A DNA stretch of 64,000 nt from Salinimonas marina (GTDB lineage: Bacteria > Pseudomonadota > Gammaproteobacteria > Enterobacterales > Alteromonadaceae), in contig NZ_CP064795.1 of the NCBI RefSeq assembly GCF_015644725.1, positions 3,408,501 to 3,472,500 on the forward strand, read 5' to 3'. Within the stretch, counting starts at the first letter, position 1. Each line of letters starts with the position of its first letter. Shown in pieces: positions 16,580 through 26,233 of this stretch. The translations under genes were made by a program, and so were the position numbers. Below the pieces are notes generated by a model. It saw only the letters and a program-made list of their open reading frames with translations. It ran no database searches and had not been told where the DNA came from.

Positions 16580-18910
16580 CTAAAACCAGCGTTCCCACCA
16601 GCTTTTTTCTTTTTCGTCGCCCGATGAATCTATTGCTTTACCCCGACAGTCTGTGCGTGGTGGCGGCAACACCTCTAAAATAGCCGGTACACTCAGTGAG
16701 TCCGGGCATCCGGCCACAATTACTTCGCCGGTTTTCTGATTAAAGTGGGCAATTCCCAGGCCTCTGGGAAAACGACGGGACAATGATTTGGGCGCCTGCA
16801 TCTTCTGATAATTGATAAACACCGGCAGCGCGCCACTGGCGCCGGTCAGATTAACCGACTGGTTGTCATCGTTGCCTACCCAGACGGTGCTGACATTATT
16901 ACGGTCAAAGCCACTAAACCAGCTGTCGCGATAATCATCGGTGGTACCGGTTTTCCCCGCCATATTAATCCGTGGGAACGCCCGTCCCAGTTGTTTAGCG
17001 GTGCCCTCACGGGTTACTTTAAACAACCCATAATTGAGCAGATAGGTGGCGGCTTCATCCGCCCTCTGGGCGTAAAACTCAGCATGTTTCCACAATAGCT
17101 TATCGTTGGCCGACACCACGGCCGATACCGTATGCAGCGGGATGTAGCGCCCATTGTTAGAAATAGTCTGATACATCTGATTGGTCTGTAACGGTGACAT
17201 ACTCATTGACCCCAGGGTTAAGGCCGGCACTTTACGCATATCGGTTTCAACGCCGAGTCGTTTTACGGTGTTGATGACTTTATCCAGCCCTACCTCCATC
17301 CCCAGGTTCACGGTGGGCACGTTTAGAGACTCCACCAAAGAGGTGATGAGCGGTACCTGTTCCCGAAATTCTTTATCATAATTGCGCGGCGACCATAGCT
17401 TGCCATCGCGGCTTTTCAGGGTGAGAGGTCTATCTTCCAGCGGCGTCGCCAGATTGTATTGGGTCGGGTCTTCAAGTGCACTTAAATAGACCGCCGGTTT
17501 TATTAATGACCCCACCTGGCGTCTGGCATCCAGCGCGCGGTTGAAGCCATTGTAATCGGTTTGCCGTGAGCCGACGATGGCCCGCACTTCACCACTGCTG
17601 ATGTTTGTCACCACCATGGCCCCTTCCAGTTTGGCTTTACGGTCCTGCTGTAACTTATCCAGGGTCTGGGTCAGTGCCGCTTCAGCGCGTCGCTGGGCAT
17701 AGATATCCAGCGTGGTAAAGACCTTTACCCCGGAGTCCCGCAAGGAAGGATCGGCCAGAATCTGTTGTAATTCATTACGGACCTTTTGCATAAACGCAGG
17801 ATGTTTGCCACTGGCCAGGCTCGCGCCCGAAGCCAGTTTTAAAGGCATCTCCAGATAGCGCTGATAATCTTTACTGCCGATTTCGTTGGCTTCAAACAAC
17901 AGTCGTAAAATCAGGTTTCGACGTTCCAGCACCCGGTCCGGATGGCGGCGTGGATTATAATAGGAAGGCCCTTTTATCATTGCCACCAGGGTCGCAATTT
18001 CAGGTACATTCAGCTCAGTGGCCGGTCGGTCAAAAAAGTAATAGCTGGCCAGACCGAAACCATGCACCGCCGTTTCGCCATCCTGGGCCAGAAACACCTC
18101 ATTCATGTACGCCTGTAAAATTTCAGATTTGCTGTAGCGGGCATCAATAATGATGGCCATTACCGCTTCTTTGGCTTTGCGAACCAGCGATTGCTCAAGG
18201 GTAAGAAATAAATTTTTCACCAGTTGCTGGGTTAAGGTACTGCCGCCCTGGACGGTCCTCCCGGCTTTAATATTGGCAATCAATGCCCGTAATATCGATA
18301 AGGGGGCGACCCCATGATGATCATAAAAATCGCGATCTTCGACCAGCGTCAGGGTTTTAGGCAACATGGGCGGCACGGTATCAAGATTCAGCAGCATCCG
18401 ATCTTCACGCAGACTACTTACCAGGCGGGTGACCAGCCAGGGCTCAAGACGCACAGTGCCTACTTTTTTGCCGGCCGTATTATCGGTAATGGAGCCGATT
18501 CGATTACCCTGCCAGGCAATAGTCAGCTTGCGCATGCCCTGGGCGCCATCGACAAACTGAAACGCCCGGCGCATCACTACCAGGGTATTATTCCAGTAGG
18601 CGTATTCGCCGCTGCTATCAGGCCGGCTGACTTTGCGGTAACCCAGCAACGACAGCTCATCTAAGACTTCTTCGGGGGTAATTTCCAGGTTTTTGCTCAA
18701 TATCAGAGGACGGGCGTAAATCTGCGCGGGAACTTCCCATTTATTACCGGTAAAGGTGTGCTTTATCTGCGCATCCAGATAAATCATATACCCGGCCACC
18801 AGCACCACCAGGACAATAAACAGCTTAATCAGCAGACCTGAAAACCGGCCTCGTCGCTGAGAATTTTTCGCGTTAGATTTTGCTTTGGGTTTGGTTTGTT
18901 TTTTCGCCAC
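16580..18910 (-). CDS. mrcB: penicillin-binding protein 1B (bifunctional peptidoglycan synthase)
   Basis: 776 residues. A basic N-terminus (MAKKQTKPKAKSNAK) precedes one membrane anchor (about 27-45), then the UB2H-type region and a glycosyltransferase family 51 domain. The catalytic Glu is about residue 191 in LVEDRDFYDHHG, and GGSTLTQQLVKNLFL is conserved. The transpeptidase domain has the nucleophile Ser about 468 in GSLIKPAVYL and a KTGTTDDYRDSW motif. It polymerises and cross-links peptidoglycan in the periplasm. Length and domain order fit PBP1b rather than PBP1a. Confidence 0.93.
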   Translation of the reverse strand: MAKKQTKPKAKSNAKNSQRRGRFSGLLIKLFIVLVVLVAGYMIYLDAQIKHTFTGNKWEVPAQIYARPLILSKNLEITPEEVLDELSLLGYRKVSRPDSSGEYAYWNNTLVVMRRAFQFVDGAQGMRKLTIAWQGNRIGSITDNTAGKKVGTVRLEPWLVTRLVSSLREDRMLLNLDTVPPMLPKTLTLVEDRDFYDHHGVAPLSILRALIANIKAGRTVQGGSTLTQQLVKNLFLTLEQSLVRKAKEAVMAIIIDARYSKSEILQAYMNEVFLAQDGETAVHGFGLASYYFFDRPATELNVPEIATLVAMIKGPSYYNPRRHPDRVLERRNLILRLLFEANEIGSKDYQRYLEMPLKLASGASLASGKHPAFMQKVRNELQQILADPSLRDSGVKVFTTLDIYAQRRAEAALTQTLDKLQQDRKAKLEGAMVVTNISSGEVRAIVGSRQTDYNGFNRALDARRQVGSLIKPAVYLSALEDPTQYNLATPLEDRPLTLKSRDGKLWSPRNYDKEFREQVPLITSLVESLNVPTVNLGMEVGLDKVINTVKRLGVETDMRKVPALTLGSMSMSPLQTNQMYQTISNNGRYIPLHTVSAVVSANDKLLWKHAEFYAQRADEAATYLLNYGLFKVTREGTAKQLGRAFPRINMAGKTGTTDDYRDSWFSGFDRNNVSTVWVGNDDNQSVNLTGASGALPVFINYQKMQAPKSLSRRFPRGLGIAHFNQKTGEVIVAGCPDSLSVPAILEVLPPPRTDCRGKAIDSSGDEKEKSWWERWF

Positions 18911-19249
18911 TTAAAATGCCTGTCTGATGTCCGCTACGCTAATCCAAAAATAGAATGCCCGACCGCCTGCCGCTACTTTTTGGGGTCGATGAGTATCATA
19001 GCATTCTCACCGGGGTGTGCGCAGTGCGCTTATATACACAATGACAACAAAATATGTTCATAAATAGCACGGGTAACTTAATATCAAAAACGCAGACATG
19101 CGGGGCAGATGAAAAGGCAAGAAGGAGAGTGAAGTGGGTCTTTAAAGAAAAATGTTCGCAGTGCCCCGACGAAGTTCAGAGACACTGCAAAACACTATTT
19201 AACCGCATCAGAAAAAAGCATTCTGAAGCGCCGGATTGAAAAATCCGGG
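18911..19249. other. intergenic region with one doubtful Cys-containing frame
   Basis: About 340 bp between mrcB and the DUF4168 gene. A plus-strand frame at 19054-19239 (61 codons) ends in a basic, Cys-bearing stretch (EKCSQCPDEVQRHCK). It has no good ribosome-binding site before its ATG and no recognised family, so I do not call it a gene. Confidence 0.3.
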
Positions 19250-19654
19250 TTAGCTGTTTTCCTGACGGTTTTCACGAGCAATAGTCAGTACCCGCTCACG
19301 CAGCTTCTCATCAGTTTGAACCTGTTGCGCGATAGTTGTATAAGTTTCCACGGTCAGGCCGGTTTCTTCAATCTGCTCTACCATTTCAGTTTGAGCTTCT
19401 TTTTGAATTTCCTGCGCTTTTTCCGGGCTCTCTACATTTTTAAATTTTGAGTCGTATTTGTTAGCCACATCGCTTACTGCTTCCATTGCCATGGTAAATT
19501 TCAGCAAGGTGGTGTCGTCGAAGTTTGCAGACTGCTGTTTCATTTCATCCTGTGCAGGTTGTTGTTGCATAGTATCCTGCTGGGCATTAACAGAAAAAGA
19601 AGCACAGCTTGCAATCACGGCACCGGCGGCAATAGTCTTAACAAATTTGTTCAT
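19250..19654 (-). CDS. DUF4168 secreted protein
   Basis: 134 residues from the Met at 19654 (MNKFVKTIAAG). A cleavable signal peptide ends near SVNA-QQD, a Gln-rich linker follows, and then a helical DUF4168-like domain (FDDTTLLKFTMAMEAVSDVANKY through ETYTTIAQQVQTDEKLRERV). Start 19654 is preferred over the longer frame because the signal peptide begins there. Probably periplasmic; function unknown. Confidence 0.75.
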   Translation of the reverse strand: MNKFVKTIAAGAVIASCASFSVNAQQDTMQQQPAQDEMKQQSANFDDTTLLKFTMAMEAVSDVANKYDSKFKNVESPEKAQEIQKEAQTEMVEQIEETGLTVETYTTIAQQVQTDEKLRERVLTIARENRQENS

Positions 19655-19990
19655 ACGTTGACTCCAGGTCAGTTTCGATTTGCCCATGTATAATGAGCGC
19701 TCACTAGTACAGAAGCCAATTCCATACCAGGTCTTCATAATTATTTAAAATCATAACGTTATAGAGTTCCACGACGGTAACATGCACATTTGCCCGTGCA
19801 AAGTGTCTGTTTATCTCACACCCCGGGCCGGTAAAATTGCGTCACTTTGCGTATTGGTTTAACCGCGCCGGCCTGCTTTTCTTCCCGAAACAGATGAACT
19901 AACCCGCGGTGTTGTGCATCAGAAAGTTTTTGTCGCATCGGCGGGCAGCTTTGCGATAGCATGCGGTTACTGGCATTTTAAGGGTATTGT

Positions 19991-21208
19991 ATGAAGCGTT
20001 TTCCTGGTAAGACCATGGGCCTGCTCTGGGCCTCGCTACTTGTTTGCGGTGGCGCTGCGGCAGCAGAAAATTTTGAACAGTGTAAAACCCGGCTTTTCAA
20101 CCAGGCGGTAGCACAAGGGGTTGCCAAATCGGTGGCCACGGAGGCCTTTGACAGCATCAACTATGTGGAACGGGTTATTGAGCTGGATCGCAGTCAGCCA
20201 GAATTTGTCACCACGTTTCCATCTTACTACAGCAAACGGGTCACGGACTGGCGCATCAATAAAGGGCGGGAGCTGCTTAAACAGCATCAGCCGCTGTTAA
20301 CCCGGCTGGAAGATGAATACGGCATTCCCAAGCATTACCTGCTTGCATTCTGGGGTCTGGAGACCAATTTTGGCTCCTACAAAGGTAAGATGCCGGTGCT
20401 CAGCTCCTTAGCCACCCTGGCGTGTGATAAGCGCCGTAGCCGGTATTTTACCGGTGAGCTGATGACAGCGCTAAAACTGATTGAACGCGAAAAATTGTCG
20501 ACCGATGCGATGGTGGGCTCGTGGGCGGGCGCCATGGGACATACTCAGTTTATGCCTTCTGCCTATTACCGTTATGCCACCGATGGTGACAATGACGGTC
20601 TGGCTAACTTATGGGAAAGCATTCCCGACGCCCTAACGTCGGCAGCCAACTTTTTAAATAATCTGGGGTGGGAGCCTGGCTTTCGCTGGGGTCGTGAAGT
20701 GGTTTTGCCGCAAAACTTCGACTATCGCCAGTCGGGTTACAGCAACCGGCAGTCGGTATCCCAATGGCGACAGGCCGGCCTCACCCGGCCAGGCGACAAG
20801 ACTCTGCCCGACAGTGAGGTGTCTGCCTATGTGGTGGTCCCTGCCGGTCATCAGGGTCCGGCATTTTTAGCTTATCCTAATTTTCGTACCATCATGCGCT
20901 GGAACAATTCTGAATTTTACGCCATCGCAGTAGGCAAACTGGCAGACCAGATTGCCGGAGGAAAGGGCTTAAGCGCCAGCCTGCCGGACCTGCCCGCCTA
21001 TAGCCGGGATGACATTATGCAATTACAGAAAACCCTCAATAGCAAAGGGTTTGATGTGGGTAAACCCGATGGCATTTTAGGTCCCGCCACCCGCGCCGGG
21101 ATCCGCGATTATCAGATTGCTAATGACATGGTGGCCGATGGTTTCCCGGCTAAACAAATCATGCAGCAATTAAAAGTGGTTCAGGCTAGCGAAACCTCAC
21201 CAAACTAG
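19991..21208 (+). CDS. lytic murein transglycosylase (MltB family) with peptidoglycan-binding domain
   Basis: 405 residues with a signal peptide (cleavage near GGAAAA-EN). The SLT_2/MltB catalytic domain (about 30-325) has its catalytic Glu in LAFWGLETNFGSYKG, and GSWAGAMGHTQFMPSAY is typical. A C-terminal PG_binding_1 domain follows (about 340-395, LQKTLNSKGFDVGKPDGILG). It cleaves the glycan strand with formation of 1,6-anhydroMurNAc. No lipobox, so it is soluble and periplasmic. It converges with hrpB. Confidence 0.9.
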   Translation: MKRFPGKTMGLLWASLLVCGGAAAAENFEQCKTRLFNQAVAQGVAKSVATEAFDSINYVERVIELDRSQPEFVTTFPSYYSKRVTDWRINKGRELLKQHQPLLTRLEDEYGIPKHYLLAFWGLETNFGSYKGKMPVLSSLATLACDKRRSRYFTGELMTALKLIEREKLSTDAMVGSWAGAMGHTQFMPSAYYRYATDGDNDGLANLWESIPDALTSAANFLNNLGWEPGFRWGREVVLPQNFDYRQSGYSNRQSVSQWRQAGLTRPGDKTLPDSEVSAYVVVPAGHQGPAFLAYPNFRTIMRWNNSEFYAIAVGKLADQIAGGKGLSASLPDLPAYSRDDIMQLQKTLNSKGFDVGKPDGILGPATRAGIRDYQIANDMVADGFPAKQIMQQLKVVQASETSPN

Positions 21209-21227
21209 CCGCACCTGTGAATGGAGG

Positions 21228-21249
21228 CTGGTCTTACTGCTAAGACCGG
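21228..21249. terminator. hairpin between convergent transglycosylase and hrpB genes
   Basis: GGTCTTA and TAAGACC form a 7-bp stem with a CTGC loop, and neighbouring bases extend it. No T-run follows on either strand, so terminator activity is uncertain. Confidence 0.35.
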
Positions 21250-21252
21250 CCG

Positions 21253-23747
21253 TTACTGCTGCATCGCCCGTTTGGTTCTGGTGGTGGGCGTCGCGCTGGC
21301 CGGATCGTCGGGCCAAAAGTGTTTCGGGTAACGGCCTTTCATTTCTTTTTTAATCTCCTGATAACTGCCTTGCCAGAACTGGCCCAAATCGGCGGTCATT
21401 TGTAACGGCCTTCCGGCCGGAGACAGTAACGACACCACCACATTCTGGCGGCCCTGGGCCACACGAATGACCTCAGTTTGGCCATACATTTCCTGCATTC
21501 TGACCGCCAGCACCACCTGTCCATCGCTTTGATAATCCAGCGGATGCTGCTGCCCGGAGGGTACGGTATAACGTACCGGCAACAACGTATCCAGCGCCTG
21601 TTGCATCGGCCATGGCAGCGACTGTTGTAATCGTTGCTCCCAACCCAGTTCGCTAAGCTGACGCCAGGTGCGACATCGGCTTAGCGCCCGATCAAGGACC
21701 GTCGGTTCGATTAAGGCCAATGGGTTATCACTGTCAGGCCAGGCCTGCGGCTCATCAAATGCCTGGGGTTGCGGTAAATGCAGACGGTGGGCCAGAGCCA
21801 GACGTTGCAACCACTGCAGCGCCCGGGGCTCCAGCGGCCACTCGGCAACCGGCAGGTTTTGCAGATACGTGCGCCACGCCCGGGTCAGGTGTTTAGGCGT
21901 TGGTGCCGGCAGCGGCTTACTCGCTAGTTCAATCGCCGCAAAGCGGTTTACCTGACGGGCCTCCATTCGCTGCTGAACACGGTTATACCCCACCTTCTCA
22001 GTTTGATGAAACCGGGCGGCAAACCAGCTTTCCACCTCTGTCTGAGCGATAGGTTCGGCCAGACTCACCACCATTTTGCCGTCCCGTTGTTGCCCGTTCA
22101 ATACCGCCAACCAGGGTGAACCTGCCAGTAAAGGAGCTACCGTAGCCCCTTTACCACTGGCCAGCTTGTATTGACTGTGATCGGTCTGATACGCAATCAG
22201 GTCGGTGTACGCCAGCGCGACGGCCACACCAATTTCCCGGGAAGATAAGGTCTTGGGGCTGGCCAGGGCCAGTCCGGGCTCAAGCTGATGCAAATAACGG
22301 CTTGCCTGACGCTGCAGCCGCTGATACTGGTGGTGTTCGAGATTCATCAGGGTTTCACGCACCGTGGTCTCAGCTTTAGGTTTAACACTGTCCTGGGCCA
22401 GAGCCGCCACCCATACTGCAGCCTGCAGCAGTGGCGAAGACCCGGCATGCTTGTACTGGTGGGCCTGCAATAACATGTGCCCCAGTCTGGGATGACAGGG
22501 AAGCAGCGCCAGGCGACGGCCATAGGCGGTAAGCTGATGCTGCGGATCGGTGGCCCCCAGTTGTTGCAACACCGTCCGGGCGGCCTCACATTGTGCCGCT
22601 GAAGGTATATCCAGCAAAGCCAGATCTTCAATACGGGAGCCCCAGGCCAGCGTTTCAAGCATCAGTGGGGTGATATCTTCAAGCAAAATTTGCGCGCTGC
22701 TGTGTCTGGCCAGACGTTCGTGCTGTTCTTTTGGCCACAGCCGGTAGACTGTCCCGGGCCCAGTCTTCCGGCCCGGCCCTTACGCTGGGCCGCCGACGCC
22801 TGGGAGATCATCTGCGTCGTCAGCTGAGTAAGACCAGTCCCGGGATGAAACTGGGCGACATTTTCAAGTCCGCTATCGACCACTGCCCCGATATTGGCAA
22901 TGGTCAACGAGGTTTCGGCAATATTGGTAGCCAGAATAATTTTTTGCCGCCCCTGGGCATCGGGCTGCAACGCCGCATCCTGCTCAGCTTTGTCCAAAGC
23001 CCCATATAAACGGTGCACCACCTGGTCGGGGCGGGTACGCTCACCCAGCAACCGGGCCACTTTATTGATGCCCCCGGCGCCGGGTAAAAATACCAGCACA
23101 TCCTGCTGCGACTCACTACAAGCCTGCAGCGCGATCTGACAAATACGCTGGTGTAACTGATGTCCGGTTACCTGACCACAATACACCTCCGCCACCGGAT
23201 ACATTTTACCTTCTGAGGCGAGCAGCTGTGCGTCTGGCAACAGGCCCGCCACAGCCTGGGTGTCCAGAGTGGCCGACATAACCACCAGTCGCAAGTCTTC
23301 TCGTAAGCCCTGCTGTACTTCCAGCGCCAGCGCCAACCCGAAGTCAGTATGAATACTGCGTTCATGAAATTCATCGAACACAATGATATCCACCCCGCTA
23401 AGTTCCGGATCCTGCTGGATACGCCGGCTTAAAATACCTTCGGTAATAATCTCCAGCCGGGTGGCTGAACTGACTTGTTGCTCTCCGCGGATGCGGTAAC
23501 CCACCTGCTGGCCAACCTCTTCACCCAATTGCGCTGCCAGAAAACCCGCCAGGCTGCGCACCACCACCCGCCGTGGCTGCATCAACAGTATTTTTTTGTC
23601 CGGAAAACAGCTCAGCAGCGCCAGCGGCAGTACAGTAGACTTACCCGCTCCCGGCGGGGCCGCTACAATCGCATTGTGCTGGCGCACCGCTGCGCACAAA
23701 GGACCAGCAATAGCCTGGGCAGGAAAAGCAGAAGCAGATGAAGACAT
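21253..23747 (-). pseudogene. hrpB: ATP-dependent helicase HrpB, frameshifted at 22753-22755
   Basis: A DEAH-box helicase of the HrpA/HrpB group. The N-terminal part from MSSSASAFPAQ (23747) has Walker A (APPGAGKSTVLPL), DEFHERSIHTDF and VMSATLD. The frame then goes off after RKGRAGRLGPG. The conserved continuation (TVYRLWPKEQHERLARH, then LLEDITPLMLETLAWG and the HA2/HrpB C-terminal region) is in another frame, down to 21253. The junction lies in a GGG run on the minus strand; GGGG would restore about 831 residues, the normal HrpB length. As written it encodes two pieces. A sequencing error is as likely as a true mutation. Confidence 0.85.
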
Positions 23748-23848
23748 TACACCTCGCAGGCAAACAACAATCAAAGACAGGCTATTTTACGTAGACATTA
23801 AGCAAATGCCCATAGCCCATTAACCCGGTCACACAAAAAGGAGAAGTT

Positions 23849-24493
23849 ATGAACATGCGCTGTTTTGTCGGGCTGGATTTATCGCCTCGCAACAAATTAG
23901 ATCTGGAGCACTGGCGCAGTGTCGCATTGCCGGGACTGACCTCGCCCATACCGACACGCACCGAGCCGGGACGCGGTACCAAGTCCTCACGCACAACCGC
24001 TAGCCCCTCGCCGGCCAGCACCCCGGTGCCTGTACCGGCGGCGAACTTTCATCTTACCCTGGCATTTCTGGGCACGGTGGACGCCCGCCAGCATGAAGCA
24101 CTTATCAGCGCGCTGGAAACCATCCAGTTGCCCCCGATAGCGCTTTGTCTGAATACCACTGGCTGGTGGGCCGGACCGAAAATTGTATTTTGTGCTCCCA
24201 CCCAGGTGCCTGATAGTTTGAGCGAACTGGTACGGCAGGTGAAAAAAGCGGCGCGCAGCGCCGGTATTCAGACCGATCAGCGTCCTTACCAGCCGCACGT
24301 GACGCTGGTGCGCAAAGCTGGCCCGGAACTGCCGCCGCCCTTGCTTGCTCCCCAGCTCGACTGCCGGTTTACCCGGTTTCATCTGTTTGAGTCTTTTAGC
24401 ACGGCCTCGGGGGTTACCTATCCCATCCGTCACAGCTGGCCGCTTAGAGAAACTCTGTCAGTACGTGAACGCTTGCGCCGGGGACTGGAATAG
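23849..24493 (+). CDS. thpR: RNA 2',3'-cyclic phosphodiesterase
   Basis: A 2H-phosphoesterase of 214 residues. The two catalytic HxTL motifs are FHLTLAFLG and PHVTLVRKA. ThpR opens 2',3'-cyclic phosphates on RNA and was known as 2'-5' RNA ligase (LigT). The region before the first motif carries an unusual Ser/Thr/Pro-rich stretch (about residues 35-65) absent from typical members, which are about 175-190 residues long. AAGGAGAAG precedes the ATG. It is divergent from hrpB. Confidence 0.85.
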   Translation: MNMRCFVGLDLSPRNKLDLEHWRSVALPGLTSPIPTRTEPGRGTKSSRTTASPSPASTPVPVPAANFHLTLAFLGTVDARQHEALISALETIQLPPIALCLNTTGWWAGPKIVFCAPTQVPDSLSELVRQVKKAARSAGIQTDQRPYQPHVTLVRKAGPELPPPLLAPQLDCRFTRFHLFESFSTASGVTYPIRHSWPLRETLSVRERLRRGLE

Positions 24494-24560
24494 AGATGTG
24501 CTTTACATTCACCTAGCGGGTGGGTACAAAGAACAGCTGGGTTTATAGGAATGATACCGT

Positions 24561-25415
24561 ATGCAGCATACTTTCCGACTTATCATTGATTGTCCCGACC
24601 AAATTGGCCTGGTCGCCAGTGTCTCGCAATTTCTGGCCGACCACCAGGCCACCATCGTTGAAGCCAGTCATCATACCGACCAGCAAACCGGGCGCTTTTT
24701 TATGCGCCACGAAATCGGCACCGATAAACTGGCGCTGGATCATCAGCAGTTTGTTGAAGCGTTCACTCCCCTGGCCGAACAATACGATATGCAATGGAAG
24801 CTCACCGACTCGGCCCGTAAACAGCGGGTAGCCCTGTTGGCCAGCCTGGATTCACATTGTCTGGTGGACTTGCTGCATCGCTGGCACACTCAGGAGTTGT
24901 ATTGTGATATTCCCTGTATTATTGCCAACCATCCTCAGCTAAAACAATTTGCCGACTGGTACAAGGTGCCGTTTCATTGGGTGAATTTTAAAGGACAAAG
25001 TAAAGAACAGGCGTTTGCCCAGATTGCTACGATACTGGACGAATACCAGGTTGATTTAACTGTGCTTGCCAGGTTTATGCAAATACTGCCCGACACCCTC
25101 TGCCGGCAGTGGCTGGGTCGTGCTATCAATATTCATCACAGCTTTTTGCCGTCTTTTGCGGGCGCCCGGCCTTATCAGCAGGCTTACGATCGAGGCGTAA
25201 AGCTCATTGGCGCCACCTGCCATTACGTTACCCGGGACCTGGACGAAGGCCCGATTATCGAACAGGCGGTGAAGCGTATCAGCCATAGCGATACCGCCCA
25301 GGATATGGTCAGAAAAGGTAAGGATTGTGAAGTGACAGCCCTGGCCCATGGGGTACGCTATCATTTAGAAGACCGGGTGATTATTCATCGCAACAAAACG
25401 GTGGTGTTTGCCTGA
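24561..25415 (+). CDS. purU: formyltetrahydrofolate deformylase
   Basis: 284 residues. An N-terminal ACT-like domain (FRLIIDCPDQIGLVASVSQFL) senses methionine/glycine in the E. coli enzyme. The formyltransferase-type hydrolase domain follows, with INIHHSFLPSFAGARPY and the catalytic Asp in RDLDEGPIIEQ. It releases formate from 10-formyl-THF, balancing one-carbon pools and feeding PurT. AGGA lies 9 nt before the ATG. Confidence 0.93.
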   Translation: MQHTFRLIIDCPDQIGLVASVSQFLADHQATIVEASHHTDQQTGRFFMRHEIGTDKLALDHQQFVEAFTPLAEQYDMQWKLTDSARKQRVALLASLDSHCLVDLLHRWHTQELYCDIPCIIANHPQLKQFADWYKVPFHWVNFKGQSKEQAFAQIATILDEYQVDLTVLARFMQILPDTLCRQWLGRAINIHHSFLPSFAGARPYQQAYDRGVKLIGATCHYVTRDLDEGPIIEQAVKRISHSDTAQDMVRKGKDCEVTALAHGVRYHLEDRVIIHRNKTVVFA

Positions 25416-25441
25416 TAGCCGGCTCCCACCACCACCCACGG

Positions 25442-25972
25442 TTAGTAAGTTTGCGCTACCGCCTGACGATTGCGCCGATGCAGCTGCATCAAAAACCAGC
25501 TGTTAGACACCGCAAACAGACTTTCGGTGGCCGCCACGCCCCAGCTGTGATTGATAAGCGCATAGGTGGCAAATAACAGCGAACCGCTGATCATGCATAA
25601 GCGCAAGCCAGCTTCACGACAATGCAGTTCACCAAAGCGATACAGAATAAAGGTCATAACCGGCAAAATTTCCAGCCAGCTGGTATTCCCGGTAACGGTA
25701 TTCAGATAGCCGATCAACGAGGACATCAGCACAATCAGTACTGCGGTAAGCCTTTGATCCACCAGCTTATTGGTAATCAGTCGGTAACTGGTACTCATTC
25801 CTGCCATCGCCATGACCAGCATACCTGCCCAGGCATCCTGTAAGGCCATCGATGTAGAAATCGTAATACACAACCCCAAGTTTAAAAACAGCACTTTTCG
25901 TTCAGTGTTTGACCAGAAAGACAGCACCGCCATCACCATCGGCAAACCATGCATCAAAATCTCTGTCAGCAT
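25442..25972 (-). CDS. YgjV family inner membrane protein
   Basis: 176 residues with five or six hydrophobic segments and little soluble sequence. The spacing of helices and the SWGVAATESLFAVSNSWFL segment fit the YgjV family of uncharacterised inner membrane proteins. It converges with purU, 26 bp away. Confidence 0.65.
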   Translation of the reverse strand: MLTEILMHGLPMVMAVLSFWSNTERKVLFLNLGLCITISTSMALQDAWAGMLVMAMAGMSTSYRLITNKLVDQRLTAVLIVLMSSLIGYLNTVTGNTSWLEILPVMTFILYRFGELHCREAGLRLCMISGSLLFATYALINHSWGVAATESLFAVSNSWFLMQLHRRNRQAVAQTY

Positions 25973-26233
25973 TGTCTCTCCAACCCTTAAATTCAGCTTA
26001 TTGTTTAAAATGCGAGCGGAGTGTAAACCCTTATGAATACTGGGCTCAAGCGGTTTTTTGTTATCATTTTGTGACTATTTTGGGGGTGTGATTTCACGTG
26101 CGATAAAGTGTCGATTTTTCGCGATTTTTTACACTAAAAAAGCGCGTTATCCGGGCTGCAATGATTTACTTCCTGCTGCTATCCACTAGTATGGTTTTTC
26201 CTAACAAAATGATAACGATAGACAGGAAGTATT

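Noticed and set aside
19054..19239. 61-codon Cys-bearing plus-strand frame
   Set aside because: Could be a small protein, but no convincing ribosome-binding site or homology; left as an intergenic note.
23849..24493. Frameshift in thpR
   Set aside because: Both HxTL motifs are in one uninterrupted frame; the extra length is an insert, not a shift.
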